This document shows, in pieces, positions 1-8,864 of a DNA stretch of 64,000 nt. The first letter of the stretch is position 1. Each line of letters opens with the position of its first letter. The notes below the pieces were generated by a model. That model had not been told where the DNA came from and did not search any database. It was given only the letters and a program-made list of their open reading frames with translations. The DNA is from Methylobacillus flagellatus KT. Lineage in GTDB: Bacteria > Pseudomonadota > Gammaproteobacteria > Burkholderiales > Methylophilaceae. Both the position numbers and the translations under genes were made by a program. The stretch spans positions 930,001 to 994,000 of the forward strand of contig NC_007947.1 of assembly GCF_000013705.1 (NCBI RefSeq). The letters run 5' to 3'.

Positions 1-770
1 CCAAGATGGCGATCCTGCGCGAACAGGGCGTCAATGGGCAGGTGGAGATGGCGGCGGCATTCGATCGCGCTGGCTTCAATGCTTTCGATGTGCACATGAG
101 CGACATTATCAGCGGGCGTGTCAGCCTCAAGGATTTCGCCGGCTTCGTTGCCTGTGGCGGCTTTTCCTACGGAGACGTGCTCGGTGCCGGTGAGGGCTGG
201 GCCAAGTCCATCTTGTTCAATCCGCGTGCGCGCGACGAGTTTACCGCATTCTTCAACCGGACGGATTCGTTCGCGCTGGGCGTCTGCAACGGTTGCCAGA
301 TGATGAGCAACCTGCACAGCATTATTCCCGGTGCCGGGCACTGGCCGCATTTTGTGCGTAACCGTTCCGAGCAGTTCGAAGCACGTGTCGCCATGGTGGA
401 AGTGCTGGACTCGCCATCGCTGTTCTTCAACGGTATGGCTGGCAGCCGGATGCCGATCGCCGTGGCGCATGGCGAAGGGTATGCCGAATTTGCCGATGCA
501 GCAGCGCAGCAACGCGCACAAGATGCGCGATTGGTGACGCTGCGCTATGTCGATAATAGCGGGCTTCCGACCGAAGTATATCCATTTAACCCGAATGGCT
601 CGCCTCAGGGAATTACCGGCCTGACTACCGCTGATGGCCGTTTCAGTATTATGATGCCTCATCCTGAACGGGTTTTCCGCACCGTGCAGCACTCCTGGCA
701 TCCCGATGGTTGGGGTGAGGATGGGCCGTGGATTCGGATGTTCCGCAATGCCAGGAAGTTCATTGGCTAG
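1..770 (+). CDS. purL: Phosphoribosylformylglycinamidine synthase, C-terminal part
   Basis: This is the glutaminase end of the large single-chain PurL, which makes FGAM from FGAR, glutamine and ATP in purine synthesis. The frame is open at the left edge, so the synthase/ATPase part (about 1,000 residues in this family) lies outside. The visible part has the amidotransferase nucleophile motif GVCNGCQ (cysteine near residue 94 of the piece) and the late MMPHPERV motif that supplies catalytic His and Glu. The Met at position 6 is internal, not a start. The stop at 768-770 is followed by about 130 bases with no obvious terminator. Confidence 0.97.
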   Translation, partial: KMAILREQGVNGQVEMAAAFDRAGFNAFDVHMSDIISGRVSLKDFAGFVACGGFSYGDVLGAGEGWAKSILFNPRARDEFTAFFNRTDSFALGVCNGCQMMSNLHSIIPGAGHWPHFVRNRSEQFEARVAMVEVLDSPSLFFNGMAGSRMPIAVAHGEGYAEFADAAAQQRAQDARLVTLRYVDNSGLPTEVYPFNPNGSPQGITGLTTADGRFSIMMPHPERVFRTVQHSWHPDGWGEDGPWIRMFRNARKFIG

Positions 771-900
771 CGGTCAACAACGAGTATTAGATGTGCGTTA
801 GGCATGTCAGCATGCGGTGCGAATTTCCGTACCCTGCAGCCTAGACAATCATAAGCACACTTAAAATCAAATGATGATTACTATGGAATGGAGAAGTCGC

Positions 901-1380
901 ATGAAGAAGATGTTGAAAGTGATGTTGGCAACGTTGGTGCTGGGCTGGGCGGTCATGGCTCATGCCGAGGATCCTCACGTAGAATATACCGATGCCATTG
1001 GCAAGGGCGACCTAAAGGTTGTGAAACAGTATTTCAACAATCCTTACAAGGTTGATGAACTGTTTTTTGCCTGGAGCGGTCTTGAAATCGCCGCTAACAA
1101 GGGCCAGCTGGAGATGGTGAAGTTCTTCGTCGAGAATGGTGCCGATGTCAACTACAAGCACCCGATTACCAAGATGACAGCCTTGCACCTGGCTGCTTAT
1201 CAAGGCAATAAGGATGTGGTCAAATACCTCATAGACCATGGTGCAGACGTGAACGCCAAGCTGCGCGGCAATGTTTCCATCCTGCGTGCCTTGCGGGATG
1301 AGGGCCGAACCGACATGGTAGATTTCCTGATTGCTGCAGGTGCCAAAGATGATGGCTGCCAGGAGAAGAAATGCTATTGA
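901..1380 (+). CDS. Exported ankyrin-repeat protein
   Basis: A 159-residue protein with a clear signal peptide (MKKMLKVMLATLVLGWAVMAHA, cleavage after AHA) and about three ankyrin repeats. Repeat hallmarks seen are 'VKFFVENGADVNYKHP', 'TALHLAAYQGNKDVVKYLIDHGADVNAK' and 'MVDFLIAAGAK'. Ankyrin repeats bind proteins, so a periplasmic interaction role is likely, but no partner is visible. I chose the ATG at 901 because GGAG lies about 8 bases upstream and the signal peptide begins there; an ATG at 871 would add ten residues that do not fit a signal peptide. Two cysteines near the C-terminus (GCQEKKC) could form a disulfide. A rho-independent terminator follows. Confidence 0.85.
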   Translation: MKKMLKVMLATLVLGWAVMAHAEDPHVEYTDAIGKGDLKVVKQYFNNPYKVDELFFAWSGLEIAANKGQLEMVKFFVENGADVNYKHPITKMTALHLAAYQGNKDVVKYLIDHGADVNAKLRGNVSILRALRDEGRTDMVDFLIAAGAKDDGCQEKKCY

Positions 1381-1447
1381 TTTGACAATCTCCTCGTTGT
1401 GTCATGGAGAGGACAAGGCATAGCCCTTCAGGCTTGCCGGAAAATGG

Positions 1448-1472
1448 ATGCCGGTTTCGTACCGGCATTTTT
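1448..1472 (+). terminator. Rho-independent terminator after ankyrin gene
   Basis: An 8-bp perfect stem (ATGCCGGT / ACCGGCAT) with a TTCGT loop is followed directly by a T run. It lies 68 bases after the ankyrin gene stop and closes that single-gene unit. Confidence 0.8.
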
Positions 1473-1552
1473 CATCGGCTTCCGGGAACCTAAGTCTGAT
1501 CCCAGGCTCGTAATCTGTGAATATCAAACTTGCGCCTAGTATAGGGAACGCC

Positions 1553-2764
1553 ATGAGGAAAACGCCGATGCGTGCAATGACTATCCTGGCCGCCAGCGCC
1601 GCGCTGGTGGCATGTACTACCGTCGCGGCAGTGAGCAAGACACCGGATGACATTGCCCGTAGCCTGACATTGCCGCCGGGCTTCCATATCAACACGTTTG
1701 CCAAGCTCAATCCGACCAAGGGCGATTATTTCCGTGGACCGCGCTTCATGGCGTTCGGTCCGGACGGCAATCTGTATCTTGCCAGTAGCGTGGACAACAC
1801 CGTCTATATGCTGCCGGACCGCGATCACGATGGCGTGGCCGACGATGTCGTTCCTGTCGTGGAAGGGCTGAATGCCCCCAACAGCCTGGTCTTCGCCAAC
1901 GGCAGTATGCTGGTGGCAAACCAGGATGGCGTGGTCCGCATCGAGTTGGCGCAGGATGGAAAGCGCTCGGCTGCCAGGCAGGTGCCCCTGATCAGCAATC
2001 TTCCCTCTGGCGGGCATACCCTCAAAACCGTCAAGCTTGGGCCGGACGGTCATCTTTACCTGAACGTGGGCTCCAGCTGCAACGTATGTGTCGAAAAAGA
2101 TCCCTTGCGTGCCACCATCCTGCGCTACACCCTGGATGGCCGGCCGGCAGGTGCTCCTGACGGCAGCGTCAGTGGTGCCAGGAGCGCGGTCTGGGCGAGC
2201 GGGCTGCGGAATTCCCAGGGGCTGGCCTGGCACCCTGCTACGGGCGACCTCTATGCGACTAATAACGGCGCGGACATGCGTTCAGGAACCAAGGGGGGTG
2301 CCATGGATGACGAATTGCCGCCCGAGCATATCAACAAGATTGAGCCTGGCAAGCACTATGGCTGGCCGCATTGCTGGGGTAACCGGGTGACGGATCCCAA
2401 CTTCCCGGGCAAGCCCGGTTTCTGTGACAATATGCAGCCGCCCGCAATTACCTTGCGCGCGCATTCCACGCCTATAGGCATCACCTTTCTCGATAAGACG
2501 GATTTTCCTGACGAGTATAAGCAGGGTGCAATCGTAGCCCTGCATGGCTCATGGAATCGTGTCCAGCCATATGGCTACAAGCTGGTACGCATTCGCTTCC
2601 AGAACAATCAGCCGGTGGCCGTGGAAGATTTCGTCACTGGTTGGCAAACCAAGAACAGCGCCTGGGGGCGTCCTGTGGATGTGATTGCCGGGCCTGATGG
2701 CGCACTGTACGTATCAGATGACCGGGCCGGTTTGGTTTATCGTATTACCTACAACAATAAATAA
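1553..2764 (+). CDS. PQQ-dependent sugar (sorbosone) dehydrogenase-like lipoprotein
   Basis: A 403-residue beta-propeller protein of the glucose/sorbosone dehydrogenase family, whose soluble members oxidise sugars or aldehydes with PQQ. It has repeated 'GPDG' blade turns (GPDGNLYLASS, GPDGHLYLNVG, GPDGALYVSDD), the motif YGWPHCWGN, a late LHGSWNR motif, and a CNVC pair near the middle. The N-terminus ends in a lipobox (LVAC), so it is probably anchored in a membrane facing the periplasm. The start at 1553 is preceded by AGGGAA at 7 bases. The substrate cannot be told from sequence. Catalytic activity and PQQ binding are inferred from the family. Confidence 0.8.
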   Translation: MRKTPMRAMTILAASAALVACTTVAAVSKTPDDIARSLTLPPGFHINTFAKLNPTKGDYFRGPRFMAFGPDGNLYLASSVDNTVYMLPDRDHDGVADDVVPVVEGLNAPNSLVFANGSMLVANQDGVVRIELAQDGKRSAARQVPLISNLPSGGHTLKTVKLGPDGHLYLNVGSSCNVCVEKDPLRATILRYTLDGRPAGAPDGSVSGARSAVWASGLRNSQGLAWHPATGDLYATNNGADMRSGTKGGAMDDELPPEHINKIEPGKHYGWPHCWGNRVTDPNFPGKPGFCDNMQPPAITLRAHSTPIGITFLDKTDFPDEYKQGAIVALHGSWNRVQPYGYKLVRIRFQNNQPVAVEDFVTGWQTKNSAWGRPVDVIAGPDGALYVSDDRAGLVYRITYNNK

Positions 2765-2783
2765 CCTTGTAAGGAGCAATGCA

Positions 2784-3353
2784 ATGAAAAAGCGCGTGAT
2801 CGGATTGGTAGCCTTATTGTTCGCTTCATGCCTGGCTCATGCCGAAGGGCCGCAGCCTGCCAGCAAGGTGGCGGTTTACATCAGTCCGTATGAATACACC
2901 AACGAGATCAAACTCTGGCACTTCATGAAGGATTACTGGTTCGCGCAGGGTCCCTTGATAGAGCCGGTGTTGACCAAGACGCTCAGCGCCAGGCTCGGCG
3001 ACACTGTCATGTGTGAGGCAGGGGTTACGGCCAATGTATTGCTCTGGGTCAGGCCCAAGATGTTTTACAACCCCCATATGCGCAATTTCTACGGCACCAT
3101 CAATGCCACCATTTATACCGGGAGCGGCAGGGCCATCGCGAGCTATACTGGTGAATCGCGCCTGAGCGGCGACCTGGACATCCTGCCAGCCAATACGGTG
3201 CAGGCAACATATGATCTCGCAATCCAGCAGGTGGCAGACAAGATAAAGGCCGATCCTGTCATCACGCGGCTGATTGATGAAGGGCTGCCAGATAGCGAAT
3301 CGTATACACCCTGTGCCATGATTGCGATATTGCCAGGCCTGAAAAAGCCATAG
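2784..3353 (+). CDS. Exported protein of unknown function
   Basis: A 189-residue protein starting with a signal peptide (MKKRVIGLVALLFASCLAHA). A strong AAGGAG lies 7 bases before the ATG, and the gene is 19 bases after the PQQ-dehydrogenase-like gene, so the two are probably co-transcribed. The mature part has no motif I recognise. It has two cysteines (MCEAG and YTPCAM) and a central region rich in aromatic residues and short strands. Function unknown. Confidence 0.75.
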   Translation: MKKRVIGLVALLFASCLAHAEGPQPASKVAVYISPYEYTNEIKLWHFMKDYWFAQGPLIEPVLTKTLSARLGDTVMCEAGVTANVLLWVRPKMFYNPHMRNFYGTINATIYTGSGRAIASYTGESRLSGDLDILPANTVQATYDLAIQQVADKIKADPVITRLIDEGLPDSESYTPCAMIAILPGLKKP

Positions 3354-3364
3354 AACACCTGATC

Positions 3365-3395
3365 CTTGCGTAGCGCTTCGCTCGCGCTACGCAAG
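3365..3395. repeat. Perfect 12-bp inverted repeat (hairpin) without T tract
   Basis: CTTGCGTAGCGC and GCGCTACGCAAG are perfectly complementary around a 7-base loop, starting 12 bases after the preceding stop codon. There is no T run on either side, so it is not a standard intrinsic terminator. It could be an mRNA 3'-end hairpin, or one copy of a dispersed repeat. Confidence 0.55.
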
Positions 3396-3497
3396 ATAAC
3401 GTATGGCGTCGTGCGGTGGCGCCAGGCTATATTGCCTCTCATCCTGACCGAGTAGGGAGGCAAGCATTGCATGACCACATCCGTTTAAACTGCTGCC

Positions 3498-4685
3498 ATG
3501 CCGCAGCATTCTGCCAGGGCCGCTTCCCAGGTGCCTGTCGGATTTGCAATTGTGGCGATCATTCTGGTTGCCGTTGCCTTGCGTCCCGGCATTGTTTCCA
3601 TCGGCCCTTTGCTGCCTGCCATCATTGATGAGTTTCAGCTTTCCCACAGCACGGCTTCACTGCTGACTACCATTCCCGACCTGCTGATGGGCTTGCTTGC
3701 CCTGCCTACACCGTGGCTGGCGCGGCGATATGGGCGTGACCCCGTTCTGTTGCTGGCCTTGCTATTGCTGTGCGTGGCGATCGCGGCGCGCGCGTTCTCC
3801 CGAAGTGTGGACATGTTGCTGCTGAGCACCGCCGGGGTGGGGGCCGGCATTGCGGTAGCCGGTGCGCTGATCGCAGGCTACATCAAGGGAAATTTCCCGC
3901 ACAAGGCGGCGATGGTCATGGGTATCTACGCGACAGCACTCTCTTTCGGCAGCACCTTATCTGCTGCGGTCTCTGGCCCTGTGGCCATGCACTCCGCTGC
4001 CGGGTGGCGCATGGGAGCCGGGATGTGGAGCCTGTGCGCCGCCATTGGCCTGCTTTGCTGGCTGGGGATCGCGAGACTAGAGCGCGGGCGCGCGCATGCG
4101 GCGAGCCACCCGGTGCGGTTGCCGTGGGGTAATCGCACCGCCTGGCTGGTGGCCCTGTTTTTTGCCGCCGACAATTTTTTGTTCTATGCCGTGCTGTCAT
4201 GGACGGCTCCCATGTATATAGAACATGGCAGCTCGCCTGCTGTTGCAGGCTTCATTCTCGCGACCTTTACCACGGTATTCATGATATCCAATCCTATCCT
4301 GGGCGCCATCAGCAAATCCACGGATAGACGTGGCCTGCTTGCGGCCTGTGCTGCGCTAGCCGTTATTGGCTTGCTATTGATTGCGATGGTGCCCACCTGG
4401 GCGCCATTCATCAGCATTGCCATTTGTGCGTTCGGCCTGGGGGGAGCATTCACCCTGGGCATGACACTGCCTTTGGATAATACGCATAGCGTGGATGAGG
4501 CTAACGCCTGGAATGCTTTTGTGCTGACGGTAGGGTACCTGATTGCGGCTGCCGGGCCATTGTCCGTGGGATTCCTGCGGGATTTGACGCAGAACTTCCA
4601 TATGTCGAGCTGGTTGTTGGTGCTGGTGGCCATGGTCATGCTGCTGCTTACCCCATTGTTGAGGCCCCATCAACCCGGAGGATAG
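3498..4685 (+). CDS. MFS transporter, CynX/NimT (cyanate transporter-like) family
   Basis: A 395-residue integral membrane protein with about 12 hydrophobic segments. The N-terminal 'VALRPGIVSIGPLLPAI' block is typical of the CynX/NimT branch of the major facilitator superfamily, and the loop 2/3 motif is represented by WLARRYGRDPVLL. Family members move small anions or nitroimidazole-like compounds; the substrate here is unknown. The ATG at 3498 has no clear Shine-Dalgarno sequence, so the exact start is uncertain. No cyanase gene is nearby, which argues against naming it cynX. Confidence 0.85.
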   Translation: MPQHSARAASQVPVGFAIVAIILVAVALRPGIVSIGPLLPAIIDEFQLSHSTASLLTTIPDLLMGLLALPTPWLARRYGRDPVLLLALLLLCVAIAARAFSRSVDMLLLSTAGVGAGIAVAGALIAGYIKGNFPHKAAMVMGIYATALSFGSTLSAAVSGPVAMHSAAGWRMGAGMWSLCAAIGLLCWLGIARLERGRAHAASHPVRLPWGNRTAWLVALFFAADNFLFYAVLSWTAPMYIEHGSSPAVAGFILATFTTVFMISNPILGAISKSTDRRGLLAACAALAVIGLLLIAMVPTWAPFISIAICAFGLGGAFTLGMTLPLDNTHSVDEANAWNAFVLTVGYLIAAAGPLSVGFLRDLTQNFHMSSWLLVLVAMVMLLLTPLLRPHQPGG

Positions 4686-4752
4686 CTTTCCGCCTTGTGA
4701 GGTTGAGTTAGCCTGTGTTCAACCGCATAATCCTCGATACGGTCAGGTCGCG

Positions 4753-4768
4753 ATGATCGGCCGATCAT
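4753..4768. promoter_or_regulatory. 16-bp perfect palindrome upstream of SMP-30-like gene
   Basis: ATGATCGGCCGATCAT is its own reverse complement over all 16 bases. It ends 23 bases before the start codon at 4792 and just before an AGGAGG ribosome-binding site. The position suits an operator for a dimeric repressor. No adjacent regulator gene is present, so the role is inferred. Confidence 0.4.
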
Positions 4769-4791
4769 ACGGATAAGTGCAGGAGGGATAA

Positions 4792-5658
4792 ATGGTTAAA
4801 ACCGTGGTGGCTGTCTGGCTGGGCAGTGCATTGATGCTTTCCGCAACGGCCTCAGGGCACGAGTTGAAGGTGGTGCAAGGCTTCAACAACCCGGAGTCCG
4901 TGCTCGCAGACAGGGCAGGCAGGGTATTTGTTTCCGAGATCGGCGAATTCGACCAGGACGGCGACGGACAGATCAGCGTGATCGAGCCGGATGGCCAGCG
5001 CCGCGTATTGGCGAGCGGCATGAACGACCCCAAGGGGCTGGCCCTGATCGGAAGGGATCTGTATGTCACTGACAAGGACCGGATACTCAAAGTGGATGGG
5101 GATGGACAATGGGAGGTTCTGGTCGATAAAAGCGCGTTCCCTGTCTCCCCCCGTTTCCTCAATGACCTGGAGCCTGATTACGAGGGGAAGTATCTCTATG
5201 TGAGTGACAGTGGCGATATCGCCAACCAGGGCGGCACCAGCGGCGCGATATACCGGGTTATTCTTGCCACCAACAAGGTCGAGACCGTGATCAGCCATCA
5301 AATGGATGACAGGATCAAGGCGCCCAACGGGTTATGGATGGATGATACGGGCGAGGTATTGATCTTTGCCGATTTTGCGCGCGGCGTGTTATACAAGCTC
5401 GACTTGCTCAACCGCCACCTGATCGAGCTTGCAACGGGGCTGGGCAGCAGTGACGGTGTGGCGATGGGAGCGAACCGCAAGCTTTATGTCAGCGATTACG
5501 TGGGTGGCAAGGTGTTCAGCCTCAATATGGAAGATGAAGTCGCGCTGGAGCATGAGGGATTCCAGAGTGCAGCCGATATCGGCGTGACGCCTGACGGCAA
5601 GATATTGCTGGTCCCGGATATGAAGGCAGGCACAGTCACTTGGCTGCATTTGCATTGA
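4792..5658 (+). CDS. Exported SMP-30/gluconolactonase-like beta-propeller protein
   Basis: A 288-residue protein with a signal peptide (cleavage probably around ATASG-H) and a six-bladed propeller pattern: 'PESVLADRAGRVFVSEIGEFDQDGD', 'APNGLWMDDTGEVLIFADF', 'SDGVAMGANRKLYVSDY', 'IGVTPDGKILLVPDM'. The family includes lactonases and metal-dependent hydrolases. The stretch DQDGDGQ resembles a calcium loop. The ATG has AGGAGG 5-6 bases upstream. It is convergent with the phosphoketolase gene, with 166 bases between them in which I see no further gene and no clear terminator. Substrate unknown. Confidence 0.75.
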   Translation: MVKTVVAVWLGSALMLSATASGHELKVVQGFNNPESVLADRAGRVFVSEIGEFDQDGDGQISVIEPDGQRRVLASGMNDPKGLALIGRDLYVTDKDRILKVDGDGQWEVLVDKSAFPVSPRFLNDLEPDYEGKYLYVSDSGDIANQGGTSGAIYRVILATNKVETVISHQMDDRIKAPNGLWMDDTGEVLIFADFARGVLYKLDLLNRHLIELATGLGSSDGVAMGANRKLYVSDYVGGKVFSLNMEDEVALEHEGFQSAADIGVTPDGKILLVPDMKAGTVTWLHLH

Positions 5659-5824
5659 GAGGACACAGCCATGGAATTCCGCTGGTTTGGTTAAAGTCGC
5701 TTGATCAGCACGTGATCGTTTGGCGGTGCAAGAGCGAAACCGGGCTGGCAGTATCAATAACCGCCAACCTGACCTTGAATAGGCGTATTGTGCCTATTGC
5801 ACTGAATCGTCCCTTCCAGAACCA

Positions 5825-8200
5825 TCAATGATCTGCAGGCTGCCATTTCCAATCCCGGATTTCCGGCATGTCCTCGCCATGCTGCCAGATGTATTGCTTG
5901 TGTTGCGCGAGCTTTTCGTCCATGAGCGCATCCAGAACCGGAGCATTGTCGATATGCGGTAGCCAGCGCAAGGTATTCTTGACCAGATTGTAGCGATCCA
6001 GCCTGTTCAGCACCGTCATGTCGAAAGGCGTAGTGGTCGTGCCTTCTTCCAGGAAGCCGTGCACATGGAAGTTGGCATGATTGTGCCGCTTGTAGGCCAG
6101 GCGGTGGATCAGCCCAGGATAGCCATGGAAAGCGAAGATCACTGGTTTATCCCGGGTGAACAGTTCGTCGAAGGCATCGTCGGTGAGGCCGTGTGGATGC
6201 ACGTCGTGAGGAACTAGGGTCATGAGGTCGACCACGTTGACGTAGCGTATCTTGAGCGCGGGCAGATGCTCGCGCAACAGCATGACGGCGGCAAGCGACT
6301 CCATGACCGGCACATCGCCCGCGCTGGCGATGACCAAGTCGGGTTCCTCGTCTGCTGCGCAGTTGCCGGCCCAGTGCCAAATACTGGCGCCACGGCGCGC
6401 ATGTTCAATCGCGGCGGGCATGTCCAGCCATTGCCCTTGCGGTTGCTTGCCTGCAACGATGACATTGATGAGGTTGCGGCTTTGCAGGCAATGATCGGTG
6501 ATTGCGATCAGGGTATTGGCGTCGGCAGGCAGGTAGATGCGGATGATGTCCGGCTTTTTGTTGGCGACATGGTCGATGAAGCCGGGATCCTGATGCGAGA
6601 AGCCATTATGGTCCTGGCGCCAGACATGCGAGCTCAGCAGGATGTTGAGCGAGGCAATCGGTTTGCGCCAGGGAATGTGGCGACATTCCTTGAGCCACTT
6701 GGCATGCTGGTTGAACATGGAGTCGATGATATGGATAAATGCCTCGTAGCAGGAAAAGAATCCATGGCGGCCAGTGAGCAGGTAACCTTCCAGCCAGCCT
6801 TCGCAGCTATGTTCTGAGAGTATTTCCATCACGCCGCCATGCGCTGCAAGATGCTCGTCGCTTTCCAGACGTTCGGCCATCCATTGCCGATTGGTGACCT
6901 CGAACAATGCCTGCAGGCGATTGGAGTTATTTTCATCCGGGCTGAATACGCGGAAGTTGTTCGGATTGAGCCGCCAAACTTCGGCCAGATACTTGCCGAG
7001 CTCGCCCGTGGTGCTGGTCTGGCGTTCGCCCGGCTGGGTCACGGCATAGGCAAACTTGCGGAAATCCGGCAGTGCCAGAGGCTTGAGCAGCAGGCCGCCA
7101 TTGGCGTGCGGGTTGGCGCCCATGCGCCGTTCGCCCTTGGGGGCAAGCGCGCGCAGCTCTTCCTTGAGCCTGCCTGTATCGTCGAACAGTTCGTGCGGCG
7201 CGTAGGATTGCATCCAGTCCTGCAACAGCTTGATGTGCTCCGGCTTGTCTAACTCACCGAACGGCACTTGGTGCGCGTGAAAGGTGCCAGTGTTCGGTTT
7301 GCCGTCCACTTCCGCAGGTCCGGTCCAGCCCTTCGGCGAACGCAGGATGATCATGGGCCAGCGCGGACGGCTGACTTCGCGTTTCAGGCTGGCTTCGCGC
7401 TTGATCCGTTGTATTTCCCCGATGACCTGGTCCATGACGCTGGCCATGCGCTGATGCATGAAGTCAGGGTCGCTGCCTTCGACGAAATAGGGCGTGTAGC
7501 CGTAGCCTTCGAACAGTTTCTGCAGCTCTTCATCGCCAATGCGCGACAGGATGGTGGGGTTGGCGATCTTGTAGCCGTTGAGGTGCAGGATAGGCAATAC
7601 CACGCCGTCGGTCTTGGGATTGAGGAATTTGTTGCCGTGCCAGGAGGTGGCCAGCGGGCCGGTTTCCGCCTCGCCGTCGCCGACTACGCAGCAGGCGATC
7701 AGGTCCGGGTTGTCGAACACTGCGCCGAACGCATGCAGCAGGCAATAGCCCAGTTCGCCTCCCTCGTTGATCGACCCCGGTGTCTGCGCCGAGGCATGGC
7801 TGGGGATGCCGCCAGGGAAGGAGAACTGCTTGAACAGCTTGAGCATGCCGGTCTCGTCCTCGGTGATTTCCGGGTAAAGCTCGGTATAACTGCCTTCCAG
7901 GTAGGTATTGGCGACGACGGCCGGACCGCCATGCCCCGGGCCGGTAATGTAGATCATGTTGAGGTCGTGCTCGCGAATGACCCGGTTGGCGTGGACATAG
8001 ACGAAATTAAGCCCCGGTGTCGTTCCCCAGTGGCCCAGCAAGCGCGGCTTGATATGCTCTGGCAGCAAAGGCGTCTTGAGCAACGGGTTGGCATAGAGGT
8101 AGATCTGGCCGACCGAGAGATAATTGGCGGCGCGCCAGTAGGCATGCAATTGCGCCAATTGTTGAGCATTCAGGACATGGTCCGCGGCTTGGGATTGCAT
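5825..8200 (-). CDS. xfp: Xylulose-5-phosphate/fructose-6-phosphate phosphoketolase
   Basis: A 791-residue thiamine-diphosphate enzyme that cleaves xylulose-5-P (or fructose-6-P) with phosphate to acetyl-phosphate plus glyceraldehyde-3-P (or erythrose-4-P). Family signatures include '[20 protein letters not shown]', the ThDP-binding '[11 protein letters not shown]' and '[10 protein letters not shown]'. Length matches the family (about 790-800). I place the start at 8200 because AAGGAG lies 7 bases upstream; an ATG at 8206 is too close to it, and a TTG at 8269 would lie upstream of the likely promoter. In a ribulose-monophosphate methylotroph it would give a short route from sugar phosphates to C2 units. 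Confidence 0.96.
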   Translation of the reverse strand: MQSQAADHVLNAQQLAQLHAYWRAANYLSVGQIYLYANPLLKTPLLPEHIKPRLLGHWGTTPGLNFVYVHANRVIREHDLNMIYITGPGHGGPAVVANTYLEGSYTELYPEITEDETGMLKLFKQFSFPGGIPSHASAQTPGSINEGGELGYCLLHAFGAVFDNPDLIACCVVGDGEAETGPLATSWHGNKFLNPKTDGVVLPILHLNGYKIANPTILSRIGDEELQKLFEGYGYTPYFVEGSDPDFMHQRMASVMDQVIGEIQRIKREASLKREVSRPRWPMIILRSPKGWTGPAEVDGKPNTGTFHAHQVPFGELDKPEHIKLLQDWMQSYAPHELFDDTGRLKEELRALAPKGERRMGANPHANGGLLLKPLALPDFRKFAYAVTQPGERQTSTTGELGKYLAEVWRLNPNNFRVFSPDENNSNRLQALFEVTNRQWMAERLESDEHLAAHGGVMEILSEHSCEGWLEGYLLTGRHGFFSCYEAFIHIIDSMFNQHAKWLKECRHIPWRKPIASLNILLSSHVWRQDHNGFSHQDPGFIDHVANKKPDIIRIYLPADANTLIAITDHCLQSRNLINVIVAGKQPQGQWLDMPAAIEHARRGASIWHWAGNCAADEEPDLVIASAGDVPVMESLAAVMLLREHLPALKIRYVNVVDLMTLVPHDVHPHGLTDDAFDELFTRDKPVIFAFHGYPGLIHRLAYKRHNHANFHVHGFLEEGTTTTPFDMTVLNRLDRYNLVKNTLRWLPHIDNAPVLDALMDEKLAQHKQYIWQHGEDMPEIRDWKWQPADH

Positions 8201-8230
8201 TGACATTCTCCTTGGGAGGGGCGTGATTCC

Positions 8231-8258
8231 ATCATAACAGCAGGGAGGGGTATGGCAA
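8231..8258 (-). promoter_or_regulatory. Sigma70-type promoter for xfp
   Basis: Reading the minus strand, TTGCCA (8258-8253), 16 bases, then TATGAT (8236-8231). Transcription would begin near 8224, giving a leader of about 24 bases that contains the AAGGAG site. It lies back to back with the promoter of the divergent gene at 8320. Confidence 0.6.
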
Positions 8259-8282
8259 CCTTGAAACAATGAAGTTTCATCG

Positions 8283-8312
8283 TTGGCGACTTGGGCAGGC
8301 TGGTCCTATACT
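8283..8312 (+). promoter_or_regulatory. Sigma70-type promoter for the 86-residue gene
   Basis: TTGGCG (8283-8288), an 18-base spacer, then TATACT (8307-8312). The -10 box ends only 7 bases before the ATG at 8320, so transcription would begin at or very near the start codon, giving a leaderless or nearly leaderless mRNA. Confidence 0.5.
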
Positions 8313-8319
8313 CTAGGAC

Positions 8320-8580
8320 ATGAATGCACAGACTTTGATGCAGTTATTGCTGGAAGTAGAGCGCGAGGATCCCATCGATTTTTCTGGATTGCCTTTTGAC
8401 GTGGATGATCTGCGGCGGCTCGCCTGCCTCAATGTGGTAGAGATCATGCAGCAACTCCGGGCCGGCAATTCTGCGGAGGACGGGGAGATGGTCATGGCGG
8501 CCACTGTCACCCGCCTAGTGCTGGAAAATATGGTGTTGCAGGCAAGACTGGCCATTTTGTTGCAACAAGAGGGAGAGTAG
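8320..8580 (+). CDS. Small protein of unknown function
   Basis: An 86-residue, acidic, probably all-helical soluble protein with no signal peptide or membrane segment and no motif I recognise. It is divergent from xfp and convergent with the PAAR gene (stop codons 3 bases apart). Supported as a real gene by a good promoter directly upstream and a snug fit between neighbours. An in-frame ATG at 8338 is an alternative start, but neither has a well-placed ribosome-binding site. Confidence 0.6.
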   Translation: MNAQTLMQLLLEVEREDPIDFSGLPFDVDDLRRLACLNVVEIMQQLRAGNSAEDGEMVMAATVTRLVLENMVLQARLAILLQQEGE

Positions 8581-8583
8581 GCC

Positions 8584-8853
8584 TTATCCGCCAATCAGGA
8601 CATTGACTGCCCCTGGACCCATGACGATTCCACCTGTTCCTGTCATATCTCCAACGCGTGCTGCAGGCAGGCCATTGATGAAAACAGTCGATGATCCTTG
8701 GACTATGATGTCTATCCCGTTGCCATGACCCCTGCAAGCCCCTGGTTTGCCACCAATCAGCACGGTGGCGATGCCAGTATTGATTGGCTTAATGGGCTGA
8801 GTAGGCAGGAGAATATGCATCAGCATATCCCCCATTCGGGCAGCAGGTTTCAT
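8584..8853 (-). CDS. PAAR-domain spike-tip protein
   Basis: An 89-residue PAAR protein. PAAR proteins cap the VgrG/gp5-type spike of contractile machines (T6SS, extracellular contractile injection systems, phage tails) and bind a metal at the tip. Seen here: an N-terminal PAARMGD, a second PAARVGDMTGTGG near residue 62, and conserved His/Cys in the strands (MHILLP, ACRGHGNG). No toxin extension is present. It is the last gene of the sheath-spike-PAAR unit, starting 11 bases after the spike gene stops. Confidence 0.88.
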   Translation of the reverse strand: MKPAARMGDMLMHILLPTQPIKPINTGIATVLIGGKPGACRGHGNGIDIIVQGSSTVFINGLPAARVGDMTGTGGIVMGPGAVNVLIGG

Positions 8854-8864
8854 GGGGGCCTTCC

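Noticed and set aside
3481..3497. Calling the transporter cynX with a cyanate operon
   Set aside because: No cyanase or carbonic anhydrase gene is adjacent, so only the family can be named.
7268..8203. 311-codon plus-strand open frame inside xfp
   Set aside because: Antisense to phosphoketolase; no motif, no start signal.
8320..8580. Treating the 86-residue gene as part of the contractile cassette
   Set aside because: It is on the opposite strand with its own promoter and resembles no known eCIS component.
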